DNA of 64,000 nucleotides from Chloroflexota bacterium (lineage in GTDB: Bacteria > Chloroflexota > Dehalococcoidia > SHYB01), in assembly GCA_016875535.1 (NCBI GenBank), contig VGPF01000005.1:30857-94856 (forward strand). Reading direction: 5' to 3'. Shown here one piece after another: positions 34,626-42,802 of this stretch. Every line of letters starts with the position of its first letter. Position 1 is the stretch's first letter. The translations under genes and the position numbers were made by a program. The notes below the pieces were generated by a model, which worked only from the letters and a program-made list of their open reading frames with translations, was not told where the DNA came from and did not search any database.

Positions 34626-35423
34626 TTAGCGCCCCTTCCACTGAGGCTTCCGCTTCTCCGCAAAGGCCCGTGGGCCTTCCTTAAAGTCTTCCGTCTTGCT
34701 CAACTCGTCCACCAGGCCCTCCGCCATCTTCCACGAGACCTCCAGCGGCTGGTCCCGATAGCTCATCACTACATTCTTGATCGCCTTCACCGCCAGGGGC
34801 GCGCATAACAGCACCGAACTGGCGATCTTCTCCGCCTCCGCCATCAACTGCTCCTCCGGCACGATCTTCTGGATCAGGCCGATCTGATAGGCCCGCTCCG
34901 CCCCGATACGCTCTCCCGTCAGCTGGATGTACAGCGCCTCGCCCAGAGGAATCATGCGCGAGAGATTGTGCAGGCCGTACCCCGCAGGCAGGCTCCATCG
35001 CGGCTCCGGCATGCCGAAGACCGACTTCGGCGTGGCGATGCGTATATCGCACTGGAGCGCAAGCTCCAGCCCGCCGCCCAGGCAGAAGCCGTTGATCGCG
35101 GCGATGACCGGCTTCTGCATCAGCCGGGGCCGCTTGCCTCCCGGCTTCCTCTCAACGATGGTCTTTCCCGCCTCAGCGCCGCTCTCTCCAGGCGCAGGCT
35201 TCGTGGCGCCAGCGCGCTCCTTTAGGTCGGCTCCCACGCTGAACGCCTTCCCTCCCGCTCCCGTCACTATGCCCACCAGCGGCTCCGGGTTGCTATTCAT
35301 GTCCTGCACGATGAAGCCCCACCGGCGCAGGAACTCCAGGTTCATGGCATTCAACTGGTCCGGTCTATTGAGCGTGATATGAGCGATGCGATCCTTGATT
35401 TCATACAGGATAGTGTCGGACAT
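34626..35423 (-). CDS. Enoyl-CoA hydratase/isomerase family protein
   Basis: A 265-residue crotonase. HITLNRPDQLNAMN, the oxyanion-hole loop KAFSVGADLKE and INGFCLGGGLELALQCDIRIA, then FGMPEPRWSLPAGYGLHNL. One catalytic Glu lies in the GGGLELAL stretch and the second position is Pro-Glu. The enzyme acts on enoyl-CoA or related CoA esters. It is the last gene of a minus-strand group with an unknown protein, RidA and two CoA-transferases. Confidence 0.92.
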   Translation of the reverse strand: MSDTILYEIKDRIAHITLNRPDQLNAMNLEFLRRWGFIVQDMNSNPEPLVGIVTGAGGKAFSVGADLKERAGATKPAPGESGAEAGKTIVERKPGGKRPRLMQKPVIAAINGFCLGGGLELALQCDIRIATPKSVFGMPEPRWSLPAGYGLHNLSRMIPLGEALYIQLTGERIGAERAYQIGLIQKIVPEEQLMAEAEKIASSVLLCAPLAVKAIKNVVMSYRDQPLEVSWKMAEGLVDELSKTEDFKEGPRAFAEKRKPQWKGR

Positions 35424-35431
35424 TGTTGCTC

Positions 35432-36193
35432 CTAACCCTGGGCTTCAGCCTCGCGTATTTGCGCCTCCAGGCTCTCCACCGCACGGTAGTCCTCGTCGCA
35501 CAACTTGTAACAGCGGTTCAGGTGCAGCTCCAAGAGCCTTCGGCCCAGGTCGCCGGGCCGCTTCGCCGCCGCGATCGCCGCCTCCGCATAGTACTTCCCG
35601 GGCATATGCTTCGCCACGGTCTCCGCCTCCGCCGTGGCATCGCCCATCAGCAGCATATCCTTGGAATCAACGGCGTACCGAAGTTTCCCTAGCAGCTTTG
35701 CTAGTTCACTCAGCTTGTCCCGATCGCTCATCAGGCTGACCAGCACATCCTCAACCGTATCGTCGCCCGCCGCAGGCCTCTCATCCAGCGCATCCACAAC
35801 CTTCGGCTGGGCGCCTACAAAGGCCTGATAGGCCCGCAGGTACTCCTGCGCCGCCTCCGTCGTCACGCCCAGCATCGTCTGCGGGTCGCTTGGATCGCTT
35901 ACCCCAAGGGCAATGACATCGTCATCCCGGCTCTCAGCCAGCTGCTTCAGATAGGCTAGACTCGGCACCTTCTCCGGCACCGGCGGCAACGGGATAGCCG
36001 AGACCGTCTCCATCTCCGCTAGGGAAAACTTCCCGGCGAACATCGGCGGCATGTACTTCGTCAGGTCTATCGAGATCGGCGGCACGATGAGGTACGTCGC
36101 GTAGACCCCGTCCGGGTTCGAGACGCTCCGCAGGTACGCGATGGCATGGCCTCTCGGCTTCGCCTGGCTCCCTCGCTCAAAGTTCAACAACAT
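35432..36193 (-). CDS. Uncharacterised 253-residue protein
   Basis: No family is recognised. The protein begins MLLNFERGSQAKPRGHAIAY with a beta-rich N-terminal part (YLIVPPISIDLTKYMPPMF), then a Pro-rich loop, and a largely helical, acidic C-terminal half. There is no signal peptide and no membrane helix. Codon use resembles its neighbours and an extended -10 lies upstream, so it is probably real. Eight bases separate it from the enoyl-CoA hydratase, suggesting co-expression. Confidence 0.7.
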   Translation of the reverse strand: MLLNFERGSQAKPRGHAIAYLRSVSNPDGVYATYLIVPPISIDLTKYMPPMFAGKFSLAEMETVSAIPLPPVPEKVPSLAYLKQLAESRDDDVIALGVSDPSDPQTMLGVTTEAAQEYLRAYQAFVGAQPKVVDALDERPAAGDDTVEDVLVSLMSDRDKLSELAKLLGKLRYAVDSKDMLLMGDATAEAETVAKHMPGKYYAEAAIAAAKRPGDLGRRLLELHLNRCYKLCDEDYRAVESLEAQIREAEAQG

Positions 36194-36221
36194 GGCTGCT
36201 CACAACACATGGAATGTGCAA

Positions 36222-36230
36222 ATCATAGCA
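36222..36230 (-). promoter_or_regulatory. Extended -10 TGCTATGAT of the unknown 253-residue protein
   Basis: On the minus strand TGC precedes TATGAT about 30 bases before the ATG. No good -35. Confidence 0.4.
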
Positions 36231-36315
36231 TCAGCTCCCGGTGATTATCCCCCTCCTTCAGCGCTTTCACTATCCTCAATGGGTCACCTTCTCGTCCGAA
36301 ACCCTACCCCTTGAA

Positions 36316-36385
36316 CCTCTGCACCCATCTGCGCTCCCTGCGGTATCTGCGGACAATGCTCCTTATCTCTGTGCTTTCTGTGGAT
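36316..36385 (-). repeat. Intergenic repeat-like sequence with CACAGA/CGCAGA units
   Basis: Read on the minus strand, this part of the gap between two genes has repeated, degenerate C-(A/G)-CAGA units (CCACAGAAAGCACAGAG, then GTCCGCAGATACCGCAGG and similar). Dispersed intergenic sequences of this style are known in many bacterial genomes. No coding potential seen. Confidence 0.4.
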
Positions 36386-36397
36386 GGACCCTCTCCC

Positions 36398-36775
36398 TCA
36401 CTCCGCCACCGCTACCGCCTGTATCTCCAACTTATACTTCGGGCTCCCCAGGCTCTTCACCACAACGGCCGTCACCGCAGGCTTCGCCCCTGGAAATGTC
36501 TCCGCGATGAGCGGATACAGCGTCGCCCCAAGCTCCATCTCCACCAGGTAGCACGTCAGTGAGACGATATTCGCCATCTTCCCGCCGCCGCCCTCCACGA
36601 CCCTCCGCACATTCTCCAGCGCTTGCCTCGCCTCTGCCTTAAAATCGCTCCCTCCGCCTGAAACCTGCCCATTGAGCGCGCCAACCTGGCCCGATACGTA
36701 AATCGTCTTCCCCGCCTTCACCCCCTGCGAATAGAAAGAAGCCTTAAACAGTCCCTCCGGGTTGATCGCCTGCAT
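36398..36775 (-). CDS. RidA family protein
   Basis: A 125-residue RidA/YjgF-type trimeric deaminase family protein: the FYSQGVKAGKTIYVSGQVG opening, QALENVRRVVEGGGGKM and a KPAVTAVVVKSL stretch near the C-terminus. The substrate-binding Arg common in true RidA before the last strand is not seen (the position is occupied by Ala), so it may bind other ligands. The ATG with AGGAGCG upstream is chosen; the frame is open for another 114 codons upstream but that overlaps the CoA-transferase in a non-homologous sequence. Confidence 0.87.
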   Translation of the reverse strand: MQAINPEGLFKASFYSQGVKAGKTIYVSGQVGALNGQVSGGGSDFKAEARQALENVRRVVEGGGGKMANIVSLTCYLVEMELGATLYPLIAETFPGAKPAVTAVVVKSLGSPKYKLEIQAVAVAE

Positions 36776-36783
36776 CGCTCCTC

Positions 36784-37989
36784 CTAATAGACAACCTGTT
36801 CCTGCATCAGTCGCTCCACCTCGCCCTCGGCCATGCCCAACATGCCGCACAAGATGCCCTTGTTGTCCTGGCCCAGCCCGTGCGCCAAACTGCGGATGGC
36901 GCCCGGCGTCTTGCTCAGGTGCCACGGGATGCCGTAGATCACGTCGTTCCTCTCCAAGCGCCCGTCCTCGATCACCAAATCTTGGCGGCGGAACTGGTCG
37001 TGCGGGTCCAAGTAGACATCCTCCAGCGAGGCGACGATGGAGGCCGCCACCCCGTGCGATTGCAGGTGGTGCATCGCCTCGTAGCGCTCCTGTCTCCGCG
37101 TCCACTGCGCCACGCACGTATCTAACTCCTCCCGGTGCTGCAGGCGCGCATAGACATCGGCGAAGCGCTCATCCTCCGTCCACTCCTGCTCGCCCACGGC
37201 CTTGCAGAATGCCCGCCACTCATTCTGTCCGCTCACCGCGATGGCGAGCCACTTGTCCTTCCCTTTGCACGGGTAGACGCCGTGCGGGACCATCATCGGA
37301 TGGCGATTCCCCAGCGGCACGGCCACCCGCCTGTTCATCGAATAGTCCATAACGCTCTCGCCCAGCAGCGAAGTGAGCCCCTCGAAGAACGAAAGATCAA
37401 TATATTGCCCAGCGCCTGTGCTCTCTCGGTGGTGCAACGCCGAAAGAACGGCGAAGGCCCCCATCGTCGCCATCGTCGGGTCCGCGTCCCACGCATTCAC
37501 CATCAGCCGGTTATCGCCGAAGTAGCCCACGTGGCTGTCATACCCGGAGACCGAGTTAATGGACGGCCCGTAGCCCATCAGGTCGCGGAACGGCCCGCTC
37601 TGTCCGGCGGCAGACATGGAGAGCATCACGATATCCGGCCTTGCCTTGCGCAGCGCCGGATAGTCCAAGCCGAACTTCGCCAGGACCCGGGGCGAAAAGT
37701 TTTCGATGACGATGTCGCAGTGGCTCACGATCTCCTTCGTCATCTCCACCGCCCTCGCCTTGGTGAAGTTCAGCGTCACGCTGAGCCGGTTGCGAAACAC
37801 GAAGTTCGCATCCAGCATCTTCCGTATCTCCGATGGCTCCTTCGCGATCTCCCGCATCTTGTCCGACCCTGCCGACGACTCGATGCGGATGACCTCAGCC
37901 CCCATATCCGCCAGGTAATGGCCCAGCACAGGCCCTGCCCACACCTGACCCAGGTCCGCAACGCGATAGCCCTCTAGCGGCAACGTCAT
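36784..37989 (-). CDS. CaiB/BaiF family III CoA-transferase (copy 1)
   Basis: A 401-residue family III CoA-transferase: LPLEGYRVADLGQVWAGPVL, LADMGAEVIRIESS, ENFSPRVLAKFGLDYPALR and a GAGQYIDLSFFEGL segment. The catalytic Asp of this family (first residue after the conserved block, here DPTMA/DAD region) is expected near residue 165. These enzymes move CoA between acids such as carnitine, formate/oxalate or mesaconate. The start overlaps the stop of copy 2 by one base. Confidence 0.92.
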   Translation of the reverse strand: MTLPLEGYRVADLGQVWAGPVLGHYLADMGAEVIRIESSAGSDKMREIAKEPSEIRKMLDANFVFRNRLSVTLNFTKARAVEMTKEIVSHCDIVIENFSPRVLAKFGLDYPALRKARPDIVMLSMSAAGQSGPFRDLMGYGPSINSVSGYDSHVGYFGDNRLMVNAWDADPTMATMGAFAVLSALHHRESTGAGQYIDLSFFEGLTSLLGESVMDYSMNRRVAVPLGNRHPMMVPHGVYPCKGKDKWLAIAVSGQNEWRAFCKAVGEQEWTEDERFADVYARLQHREELDTCVAQWTRRQERYEAMHHLQSHGVAASIVASLEDVYLDPHDQFRRQDLVIEDGRLERNDVIYGIPWHLSKTPGAIRSLAHGLGQDNKGILCGMLGMAEGEVERLMQEQVVY

Positions 37990-39209
37990 CAGATGATCCC
38001 CGTCCGTCGCATATCCACCAAGTCCACGCCGCTATAGCCCAAGAGTCCGCACAACACCTCGCGGTTGTGCTCCCCGAGGCGCGGCGCGGGCCGGTTCAGC
38101 CTCCACGGCGACTCCGAGAGCTTGTACGGCGCGCCCGGGTAGCGCAGGCGTCCCGCATCGGGGTGTTCCATATCCACCCAGTAATCGCGCGCATGCAGAT
38201 GCGGCGACTGCGCCACATCTGCCATCGTCTGCATCGCGTGGAACGGGATCTTGTTCTCCCGGCACAGCGCCCACAGCTCCGCCTTTGTCTTGGACATCAG
38301 GAACGGCTTGATGCGCTCATCAACCTCTTCCGGATACAGCTTCCCCATCGCATCCCTATCCTTATACCTCGCCTCCTTCGACCACTCCGGGGCCCCCATC
38401 AGTTCAACGAAGCGCTGCCAGTGCCTCTCCTGGATCGTGATGAGCGTGAAGAAGCCGTCCTTGCACGGCAGGACCGTCCAGGGATAGGCGATCATCTTCA
38501 GCCGGCTGCCGTACCGAGACGGCACAAAGCCCACATCAACGAAGTCCATCACGTTCAGCGAGCTGATGAGCGTGGACATGCACTCCGCGCTCGAGACATC
38601 CACATGCTGCCCCTCGCCCGTCCGCCGCCGCGCGAAAAGCGCCGTCATGGTCGCCGCCGCCGCGCTGATCGCCCCCCAGTAGTCGCCCCGCGAAAGCGGC
38701 GTCGTCAGCGGCTCCCGCTCCGGGTCGCCGATGCGCGAGGCCACGCCGGAAAGCGCCGTCGCATTGATCGCCTGTCCCTTGTACTCCTTGTACGGCCCCT
38801 TCCGCCCGAACGCCGTCACCGATGTGACGATGAGCCGCGGGTTCGCCCTCGCGAACGCCTCGTAGTCCAGTCCCAGCGCTCGCACCTGCTCCGGCTGCAT
38901 GTTCTCGACGACCACATCCGCCTGGCGGCAAAGCTCAAGCAGCGTGTCGCGCCCTGTCTTCGTCTCCAGGTTCAGCGTGATGCCGCGCTTGTTCGAGTTC
39001 AGATAGAGAAAGAGGCCGCTCTTCTCCCTGTGCGGCATATCACCGGGGAACGGGCCGTGCCTGCGCGCGCTATCGCCCCGTTGCGGCGCTTCCACTTTGA
39101 TCACGTCCGCGCCAAGATCGGCCATCATCTTCGCCGTGAACGGCGCGGAGATGAGATCGCCGACTTCGATGACGCGGATATCTGAAAGGGCGGCGCGGTC
39201 GCTGGGCAA
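37989..39209 (-). CDS. CaiB/BaiF family III CoA-transferase (copy 2)
   Basis: A 406-residue family III CoA-transferase: ALSDIRVIEVGDLISAPFTA, DLGADVIKVEAPQRGD, ENMQPEQVRALGLDYEAFA, GEGQHVDVSSAECM. The start is a TTG with AGGAG nine bases upstream; the ATGs further 5' lack a ribosome-binding site and lie across the promoter. It is only distantly similar to copy 1, so the two may act on different acids or as a heteromer. Confidence 0.9.
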   Translation of the reverse strand: MPSDRAALSDIRVIEVGDLISAPFTAKMMADLGADVIKVEAPQRGDSARRHGPFPGDMPHREKSGLFLYLNSNKRGITLNLETKTGRDTLLELCRQADVVVENMQPEQVRALGLDYEAFARANPRLIVTSVTAFGRKGPYKEYKGQAINATALSGVASRIGDPEREPLTTPLSRGDYWGAISAAAATMTALFARRRTGEGQHVDVSSAECMSTLISSLNVMDFVDVGFVPSRYGSRLKMIAYPWTVLPCKDGFFTLITIQERHWQRFVELMGAPEWSKEARYKDRDAMGKLYPEEVDERIKPFLMSKTKAELWALCRENKIPFHAMQTMADVAQSPHLHARDYWVDMEHPDAGRLRYPGAPYKLSESPWRLNRPAPRLGEHNREVLCGLLGYSGVDLVDMRRTGII

Positions 39210-39234
39210 GATGCTGCTCCTGAAAAGCTGGCGT

Positions 39235-39264
39235 AGTATAGGCGGCGCGAAATGCCCCTGTCCA
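39235..39264 (-). promoter_or_regulatory. Promoter of the CoA-transferase/RidA group
   Basis: On the minus strand TGGACA, an 18-base spacer and TATACT, 25 bases before the TTG start. This supports the downstream start of copy 2. Confidence 0.6.
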
Positions 39265-39288
39265 CAGAAACGCATCGCGCCGCGCACC

Positions 39289-39297
39289 TGCTATCAT
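39289..39297 (+). promoter_or_regulatory. Extended -10 TGCTATCAT upstream of the SDR at 39331
   Basis: The nonamer is identical to those at 32644 and 40875. It would start transcription about 25 bases before the SDR ATG. It lies back to back with the minus-strand promoter at 39235-39264. Confidence 0.45.
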
Positions 39298-39330
39298 ACG
39301 CAGACCTCGCCACCCGGCATCGGAGGGGAT

Positions 39331-40140
39331 ATGGATAGGTCAATCGCTTCGCTCGATGGGCGCACCGCTATCGTCACGGGAGGCGCCAACGGCATCGGCA
39401 AGGGCATCGCCATGGGCCTCGCCGCCTTCGGCGCAAACGTCGTGATCGCCGATAAGGATGGCCCCGCCGCTCAGCAGACCGCCGCCGAGATCGCCAAGAA
39501 GGGCGTTCGCACGCTCTCATACGCCGTAGACGTCCGCGAATTCGACCAGGTCAAAGCCATGACCAAGGCAACCCTGGACACCTTCGGCAAAATCAACATC
39601 CTCGTGAACAACGTCGGCGGCACCTTCAAATCCAACTTCCTCGATGTCGCCGAAAAGGGCTGGGATGCCCTCATCCGCATCAACCTCAAATCCGCCCTCT
39701 ATTGCACCAAGTCCGTCGCCGATGAGATGATCCGTCTCAAGACCGGCGGCGCGATCATCCAGGTCACCAGCATCGAAGCCTGGCGCGCGGCCCCAGGCTA
39801 CGCAGTCTACTCCGCCTGCAAGGCCGCCCTGGAAAACTTCACCTGGACCATGGCCCTGGAGCTGGCCCAGCACAACATCCGCGTCAACTCCATCGCGCCC
39901 GATGTTATCCTCACCCCAGGCGTCCCTCTCGGCACGAAGCCGGAAGACCGCGAGCGCTACAACCGCACGATCCCCCTCAAGCGCGTCGGCACCATCGAAG
40001 ACTGCGCAGGTGCCGCCGTCTACCTCGCCTCCGATATGTCCTCCTTCGTCACCGGCCAGACGATCCATGTGGATGGCGGCAACTACGCCTCCAAAGGCTG
40101 GATCCGCGACCCGAGCGGGACCTGGGTGACTGGACACTAG
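39331..40140 (+). CDS. SDR family NAD(P)-dependent oxidoreductase
   Basis: A 269-residue classical SDR: TAIVTGGANGIGKGIAMGLA, NNVGGTF, the catalytic triad Ser (VTSIEAW), Tyr and Lys (YAVYSACKAALENF), and FVTGQTIHVDGGNYAS near the end. The ATG has CGGAGGGG upstream; an earlier open stretch overlaps the divergent gene and is not used. It is not a close copy of the pair at 20.8-22.6 kb. Substrate unknown. It is followed by the DinB-like gene after three bases. Confidence 0.92.
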   Translation: MDRSIASLDGRTAIVTGGANGIGKGIAMGLAAFGANVVIADKDGPAAQQTAAEIAKKGVRTLSYAVDVREFDQVKAMTKATLDTFGKINILVNNVGGTFKSNFLDVAEKGWDALIRINLKSALYCTKSVADEMIRLKTGGAIIQVTSIEAWRAAPGYAVYSACKAALENFTWTMALELAQHNIRVNSIAPDVILTPGVPLGTKPEDRERYNRTIPLKRVGTIEDCAGAAVYLASDMSSFVTGQTIHVDGGNYASKGWIRDPSGTWVTGH

Positions 40141-40143
40141 CCG

Positions 40144-40782
40144 ATGACCGATATCGCCTCTGCCGAAAATTTCTCCCAGCGCTTCACCGATATCTACCGC
40201 CCCGTGGAGCACGAAGTAGCCGGCCTTACCGCCGCTCAGCTCGATTTCACTTCGCCCAAATGGGACTGGGCCTCCTGGAGCATCCGCAAGAACCTGAACC
40301 ACATGTCCTTCGTCGCCTGGGCTTGGTTCAATGATCGCTGGAAGCTGCACCTCCCCACCAACAGCGCCGTCGCCTATTTCCAAGACCTCACAGCCAAGAG
40401 CATGGACGAGCAGCGCGACATCCTGAACTGGCTCGACGCCGCAGGCGTCCTCGATAGATTCAGGAAGTCCACCGTCGTCGTCCTCACCGTTCTCTCGAAG
40501 GAGACCCCCGCCTCCATGCGCGCGAAGTGGCTCCCTGCCGCCAATTCAGGCTTCATGGCCCAGGTCGCCGCGGCGCACCCAACCGGCTATGAAGCCGATC
40601 CACAGGCCCCTGGGCACTACCGCATCTCCTTTGAGGCTACGTTCCGTCACATCTACTATGAGCTGACCACCCACCTCTACAACATCCAGCGCATCAAGCG
40701 CGCCCAGGGCCTCAAGACGGTCACGAAAACCCCCGTTGAGGGCTACCACACCCTGCCCCACTGGGACCGCAGCGAACCGTAG
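40144..40782 (+). CDS. DinB-like four-helix protein
   Basis: A 212-residue protein resembling the DinB/YfiT-like superfamily: SIRKNLNHMSFVAWAWFNDR with a metal-binding His position, then a helical stretch with HIYYELTTHLYNIQRIKR, the second His pair. Such proteins are often thiol-dependent transferases. The reaction is unknown. It lies three bases after the SDR. Confidence 0.65.
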   Translation: MTDIASAENFSQRFTDIYRPVEHEVAGLTAAQLDFTSPKWDWASWSIRKNLNHMSFVAWAWFNDRWKLHLPTNSAVAYFQDLTAKSMDEQRDILNWLDAAGVLDRFRKSTVVVLTVLSKETPASMRAKWLPAANSGFMAQVAAAHPTGYEADPQAPGHYRISFEATFRHIYYELTTHLYNIQRIKRAQGLKTVTKTPVEGYHTLPHWDRSEP

Positions 40783-40874
40783 CCTCGCCGCCTCTGCTCC
40801 CTTCGCTGACCAAGACGTCACATACCTAAATCCATCTTCTCCAGGGCTGACGATGCCTGCCTCCTGGTCACGGG

Positions 40875-40883
40875 TGCTATCAT
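40875..40883 (+). promoter_or_regulatory. Extended -10 TGCTATCAT upstream of the selenoprotein gene
   Basis: Transcription would begin near 40890, after an in-frame ATG at 40882, which favours the GTG at 40912 as the true start. Confidence 0.5.
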
Positions 40884-40911
40884 GGCATCATCACAGCAAG
40901 AGGGTGCGCCC

Positions 40912-41163
40912 GTGTTCGCGAAACCCCGCATCGAAATCCTCTACTGCAACGAGTGAGGCTATCTGCCGGACGCCGTCAGTTTGGCGGAGAAGCTCCTGCA
41001 GGAATTCCACTCGCGGCTCAGCGGTGTCTCTATCGCTGTAGGCCCGCGCTCGTCCTTTGAAGTCTCTATAGACGGCAAGCTCGCCTTCTCAAAGCTCAAA
41101 GAACATCGCCTGCCTGAGACCAAGGAGATACGCGAGAAAGTCCGTGCCGCCCTCTCGGCGTGA
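40912..41163 (+). CDS. Rdx/SelW-family selenoprotein with in-frame TGA (CxxU)
   Basis: Read through one TGA (40954-40956), the frame gives an 83-residue Rdx-family protein. It opens with PRIEILYCNE-U-GYLPDA, then LAEKLLQEF, SSFEVSIDGKLAFSK and a LPETKEIREKVRAAL C-terminus, the standard SelW/Rdx layout. The TGA sits exactly where the second Cys of the CxxC/CxxU redox motif belongs, and sequence on both sides is family-like, which argues for selenocysteine rather than a stop. GAGGG lies seven bases before the GTG. A stem-loop follows the TGA. SelW-type proteins act as small thiol oxidoreductases. No sel genes are in the window. A nonsense-mutated Cys gene is the alternative. Confidence 0.85.
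40958..40993 (+). promoter_or_regulatory. Candidate bacterial SECIS stem-loop
   Basis: Starting two bases after the TGA, GCT-TCT-CCG (with single unpaired A and G between blocks) pairs with CGG-AGA-AGC at 40985-40993, leaving a 16-base loop. Bacterial SECIS elements lie within the coding sequence just after the UGA and bind SelB, so position and size fit. No covariation can be tested here. Confidence 0.55.
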
Positions 41164-41174
41164 GGGCCCTCTCC

Positions 41175-41906
41175 TCATCTCCCCTGTGGCCGCGCCCACC
41201 GGCTCTCCGGCTCCGCCTGCTTCGTCAGCGCCCCGTCGTGCAGTTCCAGCACCCGGTGCGCCACCTCCATCACCGCCCTATCGTGCGTCGCCACGATCAC
41301 CGTCACCCGGTCCCGGCGCACAATCTCCCCCAGCAGGCCGAAGACCGTCTTCGCATTCGCCGAATCCAGCTCCGCGGTCGGCTCGTCTGCCAGGATGACC
41401 GATGGCTTGTGGACCATCGCCCGCGCAATCGCCACTCGCTGCTGTTCGCCGCCCGAAAGCTCATACGGCCTGTGCTTCAACCGGTGCGCCAGGCCCACCT
41501 CGCTCAATGTCTCCTTCGCTCGCGCCTCGCGCTCCTGCCGTCCAAGCCCCCCGATGCGCAGCGGCAGCTCCACGTTCTCATGGGCCGAAAGGAGCGGCAG
41601 CAGGCCGAAACTTTGGAAGACAAAGCCGAACGTCTTCCTCCGCAGCGTCGCCATCTCCGCCGCATTGATCTTCGCCATATCCCGCCCCTGGAAGAGCACT
41701 GCTCCGCTGCTCGGCATGTCCAACCCGCCCAGCAGGTTCAACAGCGTCGTCTTCCCCGAACCGGACCTGCCCAACAGGGCGATGAAATCCCCCTGCTCCA
41801 CGCGCATCGTGACGTTGCGCACCGCGTGGATGGCGCGCCCGCCCACCGAAAATTCCCTAGTAACGTCCTCGGCGGCAAGCAGAGGCCCTTGGTACTCTGT
41901 CGTCAT
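41175..41906 (-). CDS. ABC transporter ATP-binding protein (MacB/LolD type), ATPase 2
   Basis: A 243-residue ABC ATPase: Walker A LLGRSGSGKTTLLN, Q-loop FVFQSFGLLPLL, signature ELSGGEQQRVAIARAMVHKP and Walker B VILADEPTAELDS. It is the last gene of the four-gene operon and overlaps ATPase 1 by four bases. With FtsX-type permeases such ATPases drive mechanotransmission or lipoprotein/peptide handling rather than classical import. Confidence 0.95.
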   Translation of the reverse strand: MTTEYQGPLLAAEDVTREFSVGGRAIHAVRNVTMRVEQGDFIALLGRSGSGKTTLLNLLGGLDMPSSGAVLFQGRDMAKINAAEMATLRRKTFGFVFQSFGLLPLLSAHENVELPLRIGGLGRQEREARAKETLSEVGLAHRLKHRPYELSGGEQQRVAIARAMVHKPSVILADEPTAELDSANAKTVFGLLGEIVRRDRVTVIVATHDRAVMEVAHRVLELHDGALTKQAEPESRWARPQGR

Positions 41907-42802
41907 GGGCCCTCCGTCCGTATCTCGATGTGGTCTCCCTCAAGGCTCACCCGTACGTGCTCCGGCCTCCCCAACCGCTCCAAGGCCTGCTTCGGCAGCT
42001 GCAGCCGCCCCGTCCCGTCCACGATGGAAAGCTCCTCCATCGCCGTCTCTCCCGCCGCCTGCCGCTGGTAGCTCCGCCGTCGCACCACCTCCGTGCTCGT
42101 CTTCCCGTCCGAGATCGCGATCACCCGGTCCACCTGCTCCGCCACCTCCATATCGTGCGTCACGATCACCACCGTCGTCCCATACGTCGTATTTGCCGCT
42201 CTTAGGAGATTGAATATCTCCTGTCCCGTCTTGGTATCCAGCTCTCCTGTCGGCTCGTCGCACAGGAGGAGCGGCGGGTTGTTCGCCATCGCCACCGCCA
42301 CGCTGACGCGCTGCTGCTCGCCGCCGGAGAGCCTGTCCACCGTGTGGTTCAGCCGCTCCTCCAGCCCTGCGAACTTCAACAGCTCCACTGCCCGCTCCGT
42401 CCGCTGCCGCTTGGTGCGGCTGTCCAGGAGCATCGGCAGCTCCACGTTCTGCTTCGCGGTCAGGTACGGGACCAGGTTCCGGCTCACCTGCTGCCACACG
42501 AAGCCGATCCCCTTGCGGCGGTAGTCCACCAGCTCCCCGGGGCCCGCCTTCAGGAGGTTGCGACCGCCCACGCTCACCGCGCCCGCCGATGGTGTCTCGT
42601 ATCCGGCCAGGATGTGCAGCAGCGTGCTCTTCCCGCTCCCGCTCGGCCCTACGATCGCCACCATCTCGCCTTTGTTCACTCGCAGGTCCAGCCCCCGCAG
42701 CGCCACCACCTCCAGGTCCGCGACCTTGTGGATCTTGAACAAGTCCTGGCAGTGGATATACGTCTCTTGCTGCGGCTGGGCCTTACGTTGCCATTGCATC
42801 AC
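41903..42802 (-). CDS. ABC transporter ATP-binding protein, ATPase 1 with C-terminal extension
   Basis: A 299-residue ABC ATPase: Walker A IVGPSGSGKSTLLH, signature RLSGGEQQRVSVAVAMANNP, Walker B LLLCDEPTGELDT. Compared with ATPase 2 it has an extra C-terminal tail of about 60 residues that reads like an AbrB/SpoVT-type segment (STVDGTGRLQLPKQALERLG-like pattern: IVDGTGRLQLPKQALERLG). Two different ATPases suggest a heterodimeric motor. It overlaps both neighbours by four bases. Confidence 0.94.
   Translation of the reverse strand: MMQWQRKAQPQQETYIHCQDLFKIHKVADLEVVALRGLDLRVNKGEMVAIVGPSGSGKSTLLHILAGYETPSAGAVSVGGRNLLKAGPGELVDYRRKGIGFVWQQVSRNLVPYLTAKQNVELPMLLDSRTKRQRTERAVELLKFAGLEERLNHTVDRLSGGEQQRVSVAVAMANNPPLLLCDEPTGELDTKTGQEIFNLLRAANTTYGTTVVIVTHDMEVAEQVDRVIAISDGKTSTEVVRRRSYQRQAAGETAMEELSIVDGTGRLQLPKQALERLGRPEHVRVSLEGDHIEIRTEGP

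Noticed and set aside
40882..40911. ATG at 40882 as start of the selenoprotein
   Set aside because: It is in frame but overlaps the extended -10 and lacks a ribosome-binding site; GTG at 40912 has GAGGG at seven bases.
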